Source of the DNA: CAVXEH01 sp963805305 | Lineage (GTDB): Bacteria > Chloroflexota > Limnocylindria > QHBO01 | NCBI GenBank assembly: GCA_963805305.1 | Contig: CAWDTM010000003.1 | Coordinates: 434,001 to 498,000 of the forward strand | Length of the DNA stretch: 64,000 nucleotides | Direction of reading: 5' to 3' | Part shown: positions 8,632 to 16,249 of the stretch, one piece after another | Position numbering within the stretch: position 1 is the first letter of the stretch | How the letters are laid out: each line of letters starts with the position of its first letter | Notes under the pieces: generated by a model | Database searches by the model: none | Seen by the model: only the letters and a program-made list of their open reading frames with translations | What the model was told of the DNA's origin: nothing | Translations under genes and position numbers: made by a program

Positions 8632-10151
8632 GTGGAGCCTTCCCCTGCCGCGGGTCCCGCCGCGAGGAGCGCACCGATGCCCGCGTCGATCCGGTGCAGC
8701 ACGTGCTCGCGCCCAAGCAGGGCCATCGATCCGAAGAGCGGCGGCGAGACGGTCCGCCCGGTGACCGCCACCCGGATCGGCTTGAAGAAGTCGCCGGCCT
8801 TCCACCCGAACGCCTCGGCGGCTGTCCGACAGCGCTCTTCGAGCTCGTCCGCGACCCATCCCTCTTCGAGGATCGACGCGAGGGTCTCCCGGGCGCGCCG
8901 CATGGCGTCGGCGGTATCGCGGGCGTCGGCGCGCTTCGGCAGGAGCGCCTCTGCCGCGTAGCGGGCAGCGACCACCTCGTCAGGCTCCGCCAGGAAGGCG
9001 ACGAGCTCGGCGGCGTCGCCAAGGCGCACCAGCCGCTCCCGGATCAACGGCGTGATCGCCAGAAGCGTCGCGTCACTGAGCTCACCGGCCACGAACGGGC
9101 GCAGCCGGCTGGCGAGCTTTGCGTCGGAGAGCCCACGGATGTAGACCCCGTTCAGGTGGTCGAGGCGATCGGCGTCGAACACCGCGCCGCCCTTGTGCAC
9201 GTGGTCCAGCTCGAAGCGCTCGGTGAGGCCCTCGAGCGAGAAGAGCTCCTCTTCCGTGCCCGGCGACCAGCCGAGGAAGGCAAGGAAGTTGACGAGTGTC
9301 TCGGGGAGGTAGCCCTGATCGCGATAGGCCGTGATGGCTGTCTGGCTCTTGCGCTTGCTCATCTTGGTCCGATCCGGGTTGAGGATCAGCGGCAGATGGG
9401 CGAAGACCGGCTCGGGGTACCCAAGCGCGCGGAAGAGCAGGATGTGCAGCGGCGTGTTCGACAGGTGGTCCTCGCCGCGGATCACGTGGGTGATCTCCAT
9501 GGCGTGGTCGTCGACGGCCACCGTGAAGTGGTACAGGGGGCTGCCGTCCGAGCGGACGATGAGGCGATCGCCGCCCAGGGCATCAGCCTCGATCTCCACC
9601 CGGCCGCGCACCACGTCGTCGAAGACGATCCGCTCGTCAGGAACCCGGAAGCGGATCGCGGACCGCCGGCCGGAGGCCTCGAAGCGGGCGCGCTCCGCAT
9701 CCGTCAGGTGGCGGCAACGCCCGTTGTAGCGGGGAGCCTCCCTGCGGGCGACCTGCTCGCGTCGGACGGCCTCCAGCTCCTCGGGCGTGCAGTAGCAGTA
9801 GTAAGCCGCCCCGGACGCCAGCAGCCGCTCCGCCTCGGCGGCGTACCGCGGCAGCCGCTGGCTCTGCCGGTAGGGACCGTAGGGACCGATGTCCTCGCCC
9901 CCGGCCACCTGCGGCCCCTCGTCCCAGGCGATTCCCAGCCAGTGGAGACCGTCGATGATGTCGCGCTCGAACTCCATGGTGCTGCGGGCCGTGTCGGTGT
10001 CCTCCACCCGCAGGACATACGTCCCGCCCGCGTGGCGCGCGAAGAGGTAGTTGTACAGGCTGGTGCGCGCGGTGCCGATATGGAGCGGCCCCGTGGGGCT
10101 GGGCGCCATGCGCACGCGGATCGGGCGATCGCCGCCGGCGTTGGAGATCAT
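8628..10151 (-). CDS. gltX: Glutamyl-tRNA synthetase
   Basis: Class I glutamyl-tRNA synthetase, 507 residues, charging tRNA-Glu (possibly also tRNA-Gln, to be amidated later). The HIGH signature is PSPTGPLHIGTART near residue 17 and the KMSKS loop is KMSKRKSQTA near 255. A Cys/His group (YYCYCTPEE ... RCRHL) sits in the region that binds zinc in some members. The C-terminal third is the helical anticodon-binding domain. ATG 10151 was chosen over an upstream in-frame GTG because a TACCAT hexamer lies ten bases before it. SseB overlaps its stop. Confidence 0.97.
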   Translation of the reverse strand: MISNAGGDRPIRVRMAPSPTGPLHIGTARTSLYNYLFARHAGGTYVLRVEDTDTARSTMEFERDIIDGLHWLGIAWDEGPQVAGGEDIGPYGPYRQSQRLPRYAAEAERLLASGAAYYCYCTPEELEAVRREQVARREAPRYNGRCRHLTDAERARFEASGRRSAIRFRVPDERIVFDDVVRGRVEIEADALGGDRLIVRSDGSPLYHFTVAVDDHAMEITHVIRGEDHLSNTPLHILLFRALGYPEPVFAHLPLILNPDRTKMSKRKSQTAITAYRDQGYLPETLVNFLAFLGWSPGTEEELFSLEGLTERFELDHVHKGGAVFDADRLDHLNGVYIRGLSDAKLASRLRPFVAGELSDATLLAITPLIRERLVRLGDAAELVAFLAEPDEVVAARYAAEALLPKRADARDTADAMRRARETLASILEEGWVADELEERCRTAAEAFGWKAGDFFKPIRVAVTGRTVSPPLFGSMALLGREHVLHRIDAGIGALLAAGPAAGEGST

Positions 10152-10161
10152 CGGTCTCGCG

Positions 10162-10167
10162 ATGGTA
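10162..10167 (-). promoter_or_regulatory. -10 element of gltX
   Basis: TACCAT on the minus strand, preceded by GC, ten bases before the ATG at 10151. It predicts a leader of only a few bases. Confidence 0.5.
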
Positions 10168-10213
10168 GCAGGGACCCGCCGCCGCCTCCTCCCGGTCACC
10201 AAGGCAGGTCTTC

Positions 10214-10230
10214 AAGTCTTCAAAAGACTG
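10214..10230. promoter_or_regulatory. 17-bp near-palindrome, operator candidate copy 1
   Basis: AAGTCTT-CAA-AAGACTG: seven-base arms around three bases with one mismatch. The preceding GTCTTC is also shared with the other copies. It lies between divergent gltX and the small gene at 10349. Confidence 0.5.
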
Positions 10231-10250
10231 CAGGCCGGCGACGGGTCTTC

Positions 10251-10267
10251 AAGTCTTCTGAAGAGTT
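10251..10267. promoter_or_regulatory. 17-bp near-palindrome, operator candidate copy 2
   Basis: AAGTCTT-CTG-AAGAGTT, starting 37 bases after copy 1 and in the same orientation, also preceded by GTCTTC. The pair looks like a tandem operator, but it could be a small intergenic repeat. Confidence 0.5.
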
Positions 10268-10334
10268 CGGAGATGGCCCGCGAACGGTGGACTGGCGCGC
10301 CACCTGCACTGCCGACTGGCAGGAGCACCACAAG

Positions 10335-10343
10335 AGGAGGTGA
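10335..10343 (+). promoter_or_regulatory. Strong Shine-Dalgarno deciding the start at 10349
   Basis: AGGAGGTGA, a full match to the anti-Shine-Dalgarno consensus, five bases before ATG 10349. This selects that ATG over the in-frame GTG at 10340. Such a site stands out in a window where many genes look leaderless. Confidence 0.7.
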
Positions 10344-10348
10344 CACCC

Positions 10349-10624
10349 ATGCCGGACCCCACCTGGAAGCCCGTCGAGGTCCATGGCGAGCTCACCACGG
10401 CCAAGGAGAACGACCTTCCCGACAGCGCCTTTGCCTTTCCCGGCGATCGCAAGGAGCCACTGACCGATGCCAGTCACGTCCGCAACGCGATCGCGCGGTT
10501 CGACCAGGTGACGGATGTGTCCGATGACGACCGCCGCCTGGCCTGGGCGAACATTACGAAGGCCGCGAGGCACTACGACGTCGAGGTGAGCGAGCGCTCC
10601 TGGACGGAGCTGATGCGCAACTAG
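10349..10624 (+). CDS. Small conserved protein (DUF6582-like)
   Basis: A 91-residue soluble acidic protein. The core AFAFPGDRKEPLTDASHVRNAIARFDQV resembles a small conserved domain (I recall it as DUF6582) that often ends phage-head-protease-like or stress-related proteins and also occurs alone. The second half is helical (DDRRLAWANITKAARHYDVEV). Function is not established. A perfect ribosome binding site implies strong translation. Two copies of a 17-base near-palindrome lie upstream, so its expression may be switched by a regulator shared with mmsA (27826). Confidence 0.78.
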   Translation: MPDPTWKPVEVHGELTTAKENDLPDSAFAFPGDRKEPLTDASHVRNAIARFDQVTDVSDDDRRLAWANITKAARHYDVEVSERSWTELMRN

Positions 10625-10634
10625 GCTCCACGCG

Positions 10635-10680
10635 ACCGATGGCCAAGCCCGTGCGCGACGACGCGTCGGGCGCCATCGGT
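10635..10680. terminator. Inverted repeat / probable terminator
   Basis: Nine-base perfect arms ACCGATGGC (10635-10643) and GCCATCGGT (10672-10680) enclose an inner palindrome CGACGCGTCG. It lies ten bases after the stop of the small gene. There is no long U-tract, so the terminator role is inferred from position and pairing. Confidence 0.5.
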
Positions 10681-10687
10681 TGTTCCG

Positions 10688-10693
10688 CACAAT
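10688..10693 (+). promoter_or_regulatory. -10 element of DUF554 gene
   Basis: CACAAT, seven bases upstream of ATG 10701. It is a weaker match to TAnnnT but at the same leaderless spacing, and it favours ATG 10701 over the TTG at 10680. Confidence 0.4.
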
Positions 10694-10700
10694 ACGGGAC

Positions 10701-11432
10701 ATGTTCCTGACCGGGACGCTCCTGAACGTGGCGACCGTGCTCATCGGCACCACCATCGGTGTGCTTGCAGGCGCACGCATGCCGGCAGCAATGCAGGGCA
10801 GCCTGACGACGGGGCTTGGATTCTTCACCTTCCTGCTGGCGGTCGGCATGGGATTGCAGATCCTTGGTCCGGGGGTCGAACGCGGGGACGACCTCGCCGT
10901 GCTGGCGGCCCTGCTGGTCGGCATCGTGGTCGGAGAGCTCCTTCGGCTCCACGACGGCCTGGAGTGGCTGGGCGCCTGGTTCCAGCGTCGCCTGTCGACC
11001 GGCGTGCGGCCCAGCCGGGTCGCGGAGGGCTTCGTGACTGCCTCGCTCGTCTTCTGCGTGGGGCCTCTCACCATCCTGGGCTCCATCGACAACGGACTGC
11101 GCGGGGACATCACCCTGCTCTCGGTGAAGTCCCTCCTGGACGGCGTGGCGAGCATCGCCTTCGCGGCAGCGCTGGGTCCGGGCGTCTACCTGTCCGCGCT
11201 CACCGTGCTCGTGGTCCAGGGCAGCATCGCCGGTGGTGCCTTCCTGCTGACCGACGTCATGGACAGCGTCACGATCCTGGCGGTGACCGCGGCCGGCGGG
11301 CTGATCCTGATGGGGGTCGCCCTGCGGCTCCTGGACCTCAAGGCGGTGCGGGTTGCCAACTTCCTTCCGGCGCTGGTGCTGGCACCCATCTTCGTGCGCA
11401 TCGCAGGCCTCGTCCGCGACGCGATCCCCTGA
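10701..11432 (+). CDS. DUF554 family membrane protein
   Basis: A 243-residue integral membrane protein of the DUF554 (YqgA/YdfK) family, with about seven hydrophobic segments. The family start GTLLNVATVLIGTTIGVL and the later CVGPLTILGSIDNGLRGD segment are typical. Its transport or sensing role is unknown in the family. The ATG at 10701 was chosen because it begins right before the first membrane segment and has a -10-like hexamer seven bases upstream. It is convergent with the next gene, four bases apart. Confidence 0.85.
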   Translation: MFLTGTLLNVATVLIGTTIGVLAGARMPAAMQGSLTTGLGFFTFLLAVGMGLQILGPGVERGDDLAVLAALLVGIVVGELLRLHDGLEWLGAWFQRRLSTGVRPSRVAEGFVTASLVFCVGPLTILGSIDNGLRGDITLLSVKSLLDGVASIAFAAALGPGVYLSALTVLVVQGSIAGGAFLLTDVMDSVTILAVTAAGGLILMGVALRLLDLKAVRVANFLPALVLAPIFVRIAGLVRDAIP

Positions 11433-11436
11433 GCCG

Positions 11437-11793
11437 CTAGCGGTCCTCGAGCCGCAGCTCGCGCCGGAAGCGTCCGATCCAGCCCAGGTCGGCCTGCCGC
11501 TCCTCGGTATGCTCCGGCATGGTGTGGAGCTGGTCGGCGGTGAAGGCGACGTCCAGGTAGGACGGAGTCATCAAGGTGACGTCGTCCGCCGGCACGAACA
11601 CCTGCCGGCCGTCGGAATCGAGACGGACGATGATCCCGTGGAAGATGTCCTCCGGCTCGGATCCGAGCAGATCCGCGAGGTTTCCCACGGGTTGGCCGTC
11701 CGCGCTCCGCACCGGCGTGTCCTCGCGGACCGCCAGCCAGGCGATCGGCTGATCGGGGGCCGGGCCCTGTTCAGGCGCGCGTTCGTCGTTCAT
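11437..11793 (-). CDS. PRC-barrel-like domain protein
   Basis: A 118-residue soluble protein. Residues 20-85 (WLAVREDTPVRSADG, VGNLADLLG, IFHGIIVRLD, VFVPADDVTLM) have the small beta-barrel pattern of PRC-barrel proteins, which often bind other proteins or RNA. The N-terminus is acidic and Pro/Gln-rich. A clear GGGAGG ribosome site precedes ATG 11793, ruling out the much longer upstream frame. It stands alone, convergent with the DUF554 gene. Function is unknown. Confidence 0.72.
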   Translation of the reverse strand: MNDERAPEQGPAPDQPIAWLAVREDTPVRSADGQPVGNLADLLGSEPEDIFHGIIVRLDSDGRQVFVPADDVTLMTPSYLDVAFTADQLHTMPEHTEERQADLGWIGRFRRELRLEDR

Positions 11794-11920
11794 GTCCACC
11801 TCCCTTGCGAACCCCCGACCCGTGTCGAGACGGCTCCGGTGCCTTCCCTGCACGGTGCGTGCCGAATGGCGCAGACGCCGCGCCGGGTCGCACGCCTGCA
11901 CGGCTTCCCCAGGTCCGCCG

Positions 11921-12976
11921 TCACCCGAGGGTGAATGTCGCGCGCACCGTTCCGGACACCTCGCCCCGCGGGTCGAGGATGGGCGGCGAGGCGTAGTCGG
12001 CGAGGCTCGCGATGGCATCGGCATCCAGAACGCCCAGCTGCGAGAGGGCGGCACAACTGGCGGTGGACGCCGCCCGCCGGGCGCCGTCGCCATCCTCGAC
12101 CTTGAGAGCCAGACCGATGGCGTCCGCTTCCGCGACGCCGGCGAGCACACCCACGGCGTGGACCCCCTCGGCACCACCCTTGGCCACCAGGCCCCCGGGG
12201 CGCGCGCGCATCAACGCCGTGTCGAATCGTCGCCGCTCACCGGCGACCAGCTCGGGATGGGCCATCATCGCGTCCCGGATCCGAACGAGAGCCTGGCGCA
12301 GGCTGTCGTCCGCGACCGTCGACGGGTCGGCGAGGCGCGCGTAGGCGAGCGCCAGCCCGCGGAGCGGAAGCGCGAAGGTGACGACGCCGCAGCCGTCGGT
12401 GCCGGTCACGATCTTCTCGGCGGGCACGCCGGTGACGGCAGCGACGGCCTCCAGCGCGAGCCGCTGGATGGGGCTGTCGGGGTGCCAGTACCGTTCGACC
12501 TCCCAGCCGGCTGCCTTCGCGTGGAGCGCCATCCCCGCGTGCTTGCCGGAGCAGTTGTGGCGAAGCGCCGTCAACGGCTCGCCGTCACGCAGCAGTCGCT
12601 GTGCGGTCTCGACGTCGTACGGCGCGTGGACGCCGCATTGCAGCACGTCCCGGCTCAGTCCTCCCTGACGGAGCAGCGCCTGGATGGTCCGGACGTGCCG
12701 GTCCTCGCCGGAGTGGCTGGCGGCCATGATCGCCAGCGCCTCGGAGGGTGTGCCGAAGTCATACTCGTCGAAGCGACCGGAGGCGACGAACGGACCGAGC
12801 TGGAACGGCTTGGCGGCCGATCGAAGAAAGACGAGCGCATCCGGGTCGCCCGCCGACGAGACGAGCGATCCGTCAGCCCGAACGACCGCGACACTGCCGC
12901 GGTGGCGGGACTCCGGTGTCCCGCCGCGGGTCACCTCGACCAGCACGCCCTGCGCGCCCCCGCGGCCGCGTTCCAC
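11921..12976 (-). CDS. Asparaginase II family protein
   Basis: A 351-residue member of the L-asparaginase II family typified by Rhizobium AnsA (distinct from E. coli AnsA/AnsB), which hydrolyses asparagine to aspartate and ammonia. Family landmarks are VEVTRGGTPESRHRGS near residue 13, RSAAKPFQLGPFV near 49, ASHSGEDRHV near 84, LRHNCSGKHAGM near 136 and GTDGCGVVTFALPL near 191. The start is uncertain: GTG 12976 gives a ten-residue Gly/Arg tail, and the GTG ten codons further in (VLVEVTRGG) would also work. It lies 20 bases after the bactofilin stop on the same strand, so co-transcription is likely. Confidence 0.88.
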   Translation of the reverse strand: MERGRGGAQGVLVEVTRGGTPESRHRGSVAVVRADGSLVSSAGDPDALVFLRSAAKPFQLGPFVASGRFDEYDFGTPSEALAIMAASHSGEDRHVRTIQALLRQGGLSRDVLQCGVHAPYDVETAQRLLRDGEPLTALRHNCSGKHAGMALHAKAAGWEVERYWHPDSPIQRLALEAVAAVTGVPAEKIVTGTDGCGVVTFALPLRGLALAYARLADPSTVADDSLRQALVRIRDAMMAHPELVAGERRRFDTALMRARPGGLVAKGGAEGVHAVGVLAGVAEADAIGLALKVEDGDGARRAASTASCAALSQLGVLDADAIASLADYASPPILDPRGEVSGTVRATFTLG

Positions 12977-12996
12977 GCTGCGCCCCGGACGGGCGG

Positions 12997-13650
12997 CTAC
13001 TGGCCTGGGCCAGTGGCCTGGCGCTCGGTGGCGACTGCCTCGCGGTCCTGCTTGCTGAAGATCGAGCCGCTGCCGCCGGAGCCGCTGGCGCCCGAGCCAC
13101 CGGTCTCGTCCGTCGAGCTCCCCGACCCCGAGCTGCTCGACGAGCTGGACGAGCTTGACGGCTTGGAGGCGGGCTGGCCCGGGGGTGTCCGCGGGGCCGG
13201 CTCGCGGGTCATCGTCACGGAGCCTTCCCAGTGCGCGCCCTCCTTGACGACGAGGACCTGCGTCTTGACGGCGCCCTTCACCCGGCCGGTGGCACCCACC
13301 TCGAAGCGACCGCCGCAGTCGACGTCCCCTTCATAGTCGCCGTTGATGATGACGTTGTGGGCCTTGATGGCGGAGCGGACGCGTGCCTGGGGGCTGATGA
13401 TCAGCGTCCCCTGGCATTCGATCTCGCCCTGCGCCTCGCCCTCGATCCGCAGATCGCGATCGCTGACGTACTTTCCGTTGAAGCGGGCGTGGGGATCGAT
13501 CACGCTCTCGTTACCGGCCTCCGGCCGGCGAAACTCGGACGGTGAGGGAGTCACGTCGACCTCGCTGCTCAGGTTGTCTGGGTAGAGGTTGCCTACGACG
13601 TCCTCGCGCGTCAGGGCGTCGGGCTTCGTGTCACGCTTGCCGAAGACCAT
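12997..13650 (-). CDS. Bactofilin family cytoskeletal protein
   Basis: A 217-residue bactofilin, a small beta-helical protein that polymerises without nucleotide and organises cell shape or polar complexes. The bactofilin core covers about residues 44-140 with repeating hydrophobic rungs (IEGEAQGEIECQGTLIISPQARVRSAIKAH, split here into short rungs, then NVIINGDYEGDVDCGGRFEV). The C-terminal 70 residues are low complexity: a run of about ten serines, then Gly/Ser. A GAGGAGG ribosome site precedes ATG 13650. A TAGGCT hexamer about 75 bases upstream of the ATG predicts a leader of about 65 bases. Confidence 0.88.
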   Translation of the reverse strand: MVFGKRDTKPDALTREDVVGNLYPDNLSSEVDVTPSPSEFRRPEAGNESVIDPHARFNGKYVSDRDLRIEGEAQGEIECQGTLIISPQARVRSAIKAHNVIINGDYEGDVDCGGRFEVGATGRVKGAVKTQVLVVKEGAHWEGSVTMTREPAPRTPPGQPASKPSSSSSSSSSSGSGSSTDETGGSGASGSGGSGSIFSKQDREAVATERQATGPGQ

Positions 13651-13723
13651 GGCTGGGGGATCCTCCTCTTCGGGGCGCAGGCTGGGCACTGCTCGTGCGC
13701 ATTGGGTCGTGCAGGGAGGACAT

Positions 13724-13729
13724 AGCCTA
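13724..13729 (-). promoter_or_regulatory. -10 element of bactofilin operon
   Basis: TAGGCT on the minus strand preceded by GC. This one is followed by a real leader of roughly 65 bases with a ribosome site. Confidence 0.45.
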
Positions 13730-13836
13730 GCAGCCATCGGGCGGAGGAGATAGCCCATGCCTCGCCGACCACCGCTCTTCGGCCGTCCGCCGCCGCGGGC
13801 GCGGCTCGGTGGCACCGCTGCATCAGTTTTGCGGAC

Positions 13837-13842
13837 TAGAAT
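13837..13842 (+). promoter_or_regulatory. -10 element of upp (leaderless)
   Basis: TAGAAT, eight bases upstream of ATG 13851. No Shine-Dalgarno is present between them, consistent with a leaderless mRNA. Confidence 0.6.
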
Positions 13843-13850
13843 GCTCGCCG

Positions 13851-14582
13851 ATGGCTGACCTCACCGCCCGATTCCCGAACCTCCACGTCAGCGCTCATCC
13901 GCTCGTTGCCCACAAGCTCACGCTCCTGCGAGACAAGGGGACCGCACCCAAGCAGTTCCGTGAGCTCGTCCGCGAGCTCAGCTGGCTCATCGGCTACGAG
14001 GCCATGAGCGACCTGGACACGCGGCCGCGGCCCATCGAGACCCCGCTGGAGCCCATGGAGGGCGCGGAGCTCGAGCCCCGGATCGGGCTGGTTCCCGTCC
14101 TCCGCGCGGGCCTCGGCATGGTCGACGCGATGCTGGAGCTGATGCCCACGGCGCAGGTCTGGCACATCGGCCTGTACCGCGACGAGCGAACGCTCAAGCC
14201 GGTGGAGTACTACAACAAGCTCCCCGACGCGGCGACGGTGCAGGTCTGCCTGATCCTGGATCCGATGCTGGCCACCGGCGGCTCGTCGGCGGCGACGGTG
14301 GACATCCTCAAGGCCTGGGGCGCGGCGCGCATCAAGCAGGTGAGCCTCATCGCGGCTCCCGAAGGCATCGCGACCCTCTCGGAGGCGCATCCGGACGTCG
14401 ACATCCACGTCTGCGCCGTGGACCGCAACCTCAACGAGCGTGGCTACATCATGCCGGGCCTGGGAGACGCGGGCGACCGGCAGTTCGGCACCTTCGCGGG
14501 GCCCGGCTCGGAGCCCGGCCACGGGTCGGACGAGACCGCCGAGGTGGTCCGCCGGCTGCAGCGCACCCTCGCCGACGACTGA
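13851..14582 (+). CDS. upp: Uracil phosphoribosyltransferase
   Basis: Pyrimidine salvage enzyme joining uracil to PRPP to give UMP. The 243-residue protein has the UPRTase hallmarks: VLRAGLGMVDAMLEL near residue 84, YYNKLPD near 122, the PRPP loop LDPMLATGGSS near 138 and the uracil-binding GYIMPGLGDAGDRQFGT near 200. The usual bacterial enzyme ends shortly after that motif at about 208 residues. This one carries an extra tail of about 25 residues, Gly-rich then helical. The start is fixed by a leaderless-type -10 hexamer. It is followed at once by a strong hairpin. Confidence 0.96.
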   Translation: MADLTARFPNLHVSAHPLVAHKLTLLRDKGTAPKQFRELVRELSWLIGYEAMSDLDTRPRPIETPLEPMEGAELEPRIGLVPVLRAGLGMVDAMLELMPTAQVWHIGLYRDERTLKPVEYYNKLPDAATVQVCLILDPMLATGGSSAATVDILKAWGAARIKQVSLIAAPEGIATLSEAHPDVDIHVCAVDRNLNERGYIMPGLGDAGDRQFGTFAGPGSEPGHGSDETAEVVRRLQRTLADD

Positions 14583-14628
14583 GGCGGATTCCGCGCGGGA
14601 CAACGAAACGTCCCGAAGGAACCGCCTC
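14581..14628 (+). terminator. Hairpin terminator of upp
   Basis: A long nested hairpin starts in the stop codon. Outer arms are GAGGCGG and CCGCCTC, then TTCC/GGAA, then inner arms CGGGAC and GTCCCG around AACGAAAC. There is no U-tract, but position and stability argue for transcription termination. Confidence 0.6.
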
Positions 14629-14748
14629 CGGCCCGTTGATGTGATCTCCGGTGCCGTTGGCCGCCCCTTCGGGACGCCGACAGAATAGGCTGCCGTCCAC
14701 CGCGCCGGCAAGACCACTTATCCCCCACTTTCCAAGCATCGCGCCGAG

Positions 14749-14757
14749 TTATCCACA
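14749..14757 (+). promoter_or_regulatory. Perfect DnaA-box 9-mer
   Basis: TTATCCACA, identical to the strong DnaA-box consensus, in the gap after upp. A partial copy (TTATCCCCC) lies at 14718-14726 in the same orientation. There are only two sites and no dnaA/dnaN genes, so this is not evidence for an origin. Confidence 0.35.
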
Positions 14758-14778
14758 TTCCGTCCCCGAAGGCGCGCG

Positions 14779-15780
14779 TCAGCCGGCGTCGGTGACCTTC
14801 GCGGGATCCAGGCGCCAGAGGCTGCCATCCTTGGCCGGCACCCACAGCGACCCGTCGCCGAACACCACGCGCCGTGACTGCGGACCCACCCCGGCAACCC
14901 CCTGGGGCTCACCGGTCGCCGCGTCCAGGCGCCAGATGACCGAGTCGACCTGGCAGACCGCCCACAGCGACCCGCCGTGCAGGTAGACGCCCTCGACGCC
15001 CTGGCCCACCCGGATCGCCTGGATCGCCCGCATGGACGAGGGGTCAACCTGGACCACCCGGCCGTCCGCCAGCGCCGCGACCCACACCGCGTCGGCAGAT
15101 GGCGCGATTCCCTCCGACCCCGACCCGGTCCTGACGTGCTCGCCCACCGTGTTCGTCTCGGGGTCGATGCGGCGCAGGTCGTTGCTGTAGGTGCCGGTGA
15201 CCCAGACGGCGTCGGGGCCTACCTCCACGTGTCTCGGCGTGATCCCCACCGTCATCCGGGCAAGCACCGCCCCGCTCTGCGGGTCCATGCGGAGCACCTC
15301 GCCGGCCTGCTCCAGGGTGACCCACACCGAGCCGAAGCCGACGGCGAGGCCCTCGACCTTGTCTCCGGCGGTGAACGTGGCGGTCACCGTGTTCGTCGCG
15401 GGGTCGACGCGCGAGACGGTTCCATCCTCGTGGCTCGTCACCCAGACCGCGCCTTCCCCGGCCGTGACCACGATGGCCCCTGCGCCGACCTTGATGCGGG
15501 CCGCGACGCTGTTGGTGGCCGGGTCGATGCGGATCAGCTCCCCGCTGTCGTAGCTTGCCACCCAGGCGGCGTCGTCCGCCCAGGCGATCCCGATGAGGTC
15601 GCCGCCCACCTGGATCGTGGCCTGCGTGGCGTCCACCGTCGCCGGTGGCGAGGGGTCGACCGTGCGAATCGGCTCCGGCGTCGGCGTGGGTGCCGCGCTG
15701 GCCGACGAGGATCCGCCCGCCGCGCCGCAGGCGGACAGGAGGACGGCGGCGAAGGCGAGGGCCGCGATCGGGCGTGTCAT
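14779..15780 (-). CDS. Lipoprotein with YVTN/NHL-type beta-propeller repeats
   Basis: A 333-residue predicted lipoprotein. A signal peptide ends in the lipobox LLSACG, giving Cys near residue 16, followed by a Ser/Ala/Thr/Pro linker. The rest is about seven repeats of roughly 40 residues with the pattern AVWV-x-GT-x-RIDPATN-x-V, a propeller of the Vgb/YVTN class. Such proteins sit outside the membrane and bind ligands or surfaces; no lyase residues can be assigned. Starts at 15780 and 15789 (three residues longer) are both possible. Divergent from the arsenate-reductase-like gene. Confidence 0.83.
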   Translation of the reverse strand: MTRPIAALAFAAVLLSACGAAGGSSSASAAPTPTPEPIRTVDPSPPATVDATQATIQVGGDLIGIAWADDAAWVASYDSGELIRIDPATNSVAARIKVGAGAIVVTAGEGAVWVTSHEDGTVSRVDPATNTVTATFTAGDKVEGLAVGFGSVWVTLEQAGEVLRMDPQSGAVLARMTVGITPRHVEVGPDAVWVTGTYSNDLRRIDPETNTVGEHVRTGSGSEGIAPSADAVWVAALADGRVVQVDPSSMRAIQAIRVGQGVEGVYLHGGSLWAVCQVDSVIWRLDAATGEPQGVAGVGPQSRRVVFGDGSLWVPAKDGSLWRLDPAKVTDAG

Positions 15781-15819
15781 GGCTGGCATACCGTCCCGGC
15801 GCCCGCAAGGTTCAGAGGC

Positions 15820-15825
15820 TAGGCT
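15820..15825 (+). promoter_or_regulatory. -10 element of ArsC-like gene (leaderless)
   Basis: TAGGCT preceded by GC, six bases before ATG 15832, with no ribosome site. Confidence 0.55.
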
Positions 15826-15831
15826 TGGTCC

Positions 15832-16248
15832 ATGCCGAAACGGGTCCTCTTCATCTGCACCCACAACAGCGCCCGCTCCCAGATGGCTGAGGGCATGCTC
15901 CGTGCCTGGGGCGGCCCGGACTGGGAGGCACACTCCGCCGGCGTCGAGCGGACCTTCGTCCGCCTCGAGGCCATCGACGTGATGGACGAGATCGAGATCG
16001 ACATCAACGACCAGCAGAGCAAGGCCCTGGATGCCTTCGCCGGCGAGGCATGGGACCTCGTCATCCCCGTCTGCGAGGAGGGCGCCGCGGCGTGCCCCAT
16101 GATTCCCGGCCAGCACGTCGTTGAGAAGTGGTCGTTCGACGACCCCAGCGCCGCAACCGGGACCGACGAGGAGCGGCTGGCCGTCTATCGCCGGGTCCGT
16201 GACGAGATCGCGACGAAGGTCCGGGAGCTGATCAGCCGGGGCGCCTGA
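15832..16248 (+). CDS. Arsenate reductase / low-MW tyrosine-phosphatase-like protein
   Basis: A 138-residue protein of the low-molecular-weight protein tyrosine phosphatase fold. The P-loop CTHNSARS (C-x5-R-S, Cys at residue 9) is intact and typical of thioredoxin-coupled ArsC enzymes, which reduce arsenate to arsenite. Two further cysteines lie at VCEEGAAACP (about residues 81 and 87), close to the usual position of the ArsC redox pair. The conserved FDDPS region near residue 102 (catalytic Asp) supports this. No ars regulator or efflux pump is nearby, so a phosphatase role cannot be excluded. A Nudix gene follows after one base. Confidence 0.85.
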   Translation: MPKRVLFICTHNSARSQMAEGMLRAWGGPDWEAHSAGVERTFVRLEAIDVMDEIEIDINDQQSKALDAFAGEAWDLVIPVCEEGAAACPMIPGQHVVEKWSFDDPSAATGTDEERLAVYRRVRDEIATKVRELISRGA

Positions 16249-16249
16249 G

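Noticed and set aside
14701..14778. Possible replication origin at the two DnaA-box-like 9-mers.
   Set aside because: Only one perfect box, no AT-rich unwinding region of useful length and no dnaA, dnaN, gidA or rpmH nearby.
15832..16248. Arsenic resistance operon around the ArsC-like gene.
   Set aside because: No ArsR, ArsB/Acr3 or other arsenic gene adjoins it; the neighbours are a Nudix hydrolase and a propeller lipoprotein.
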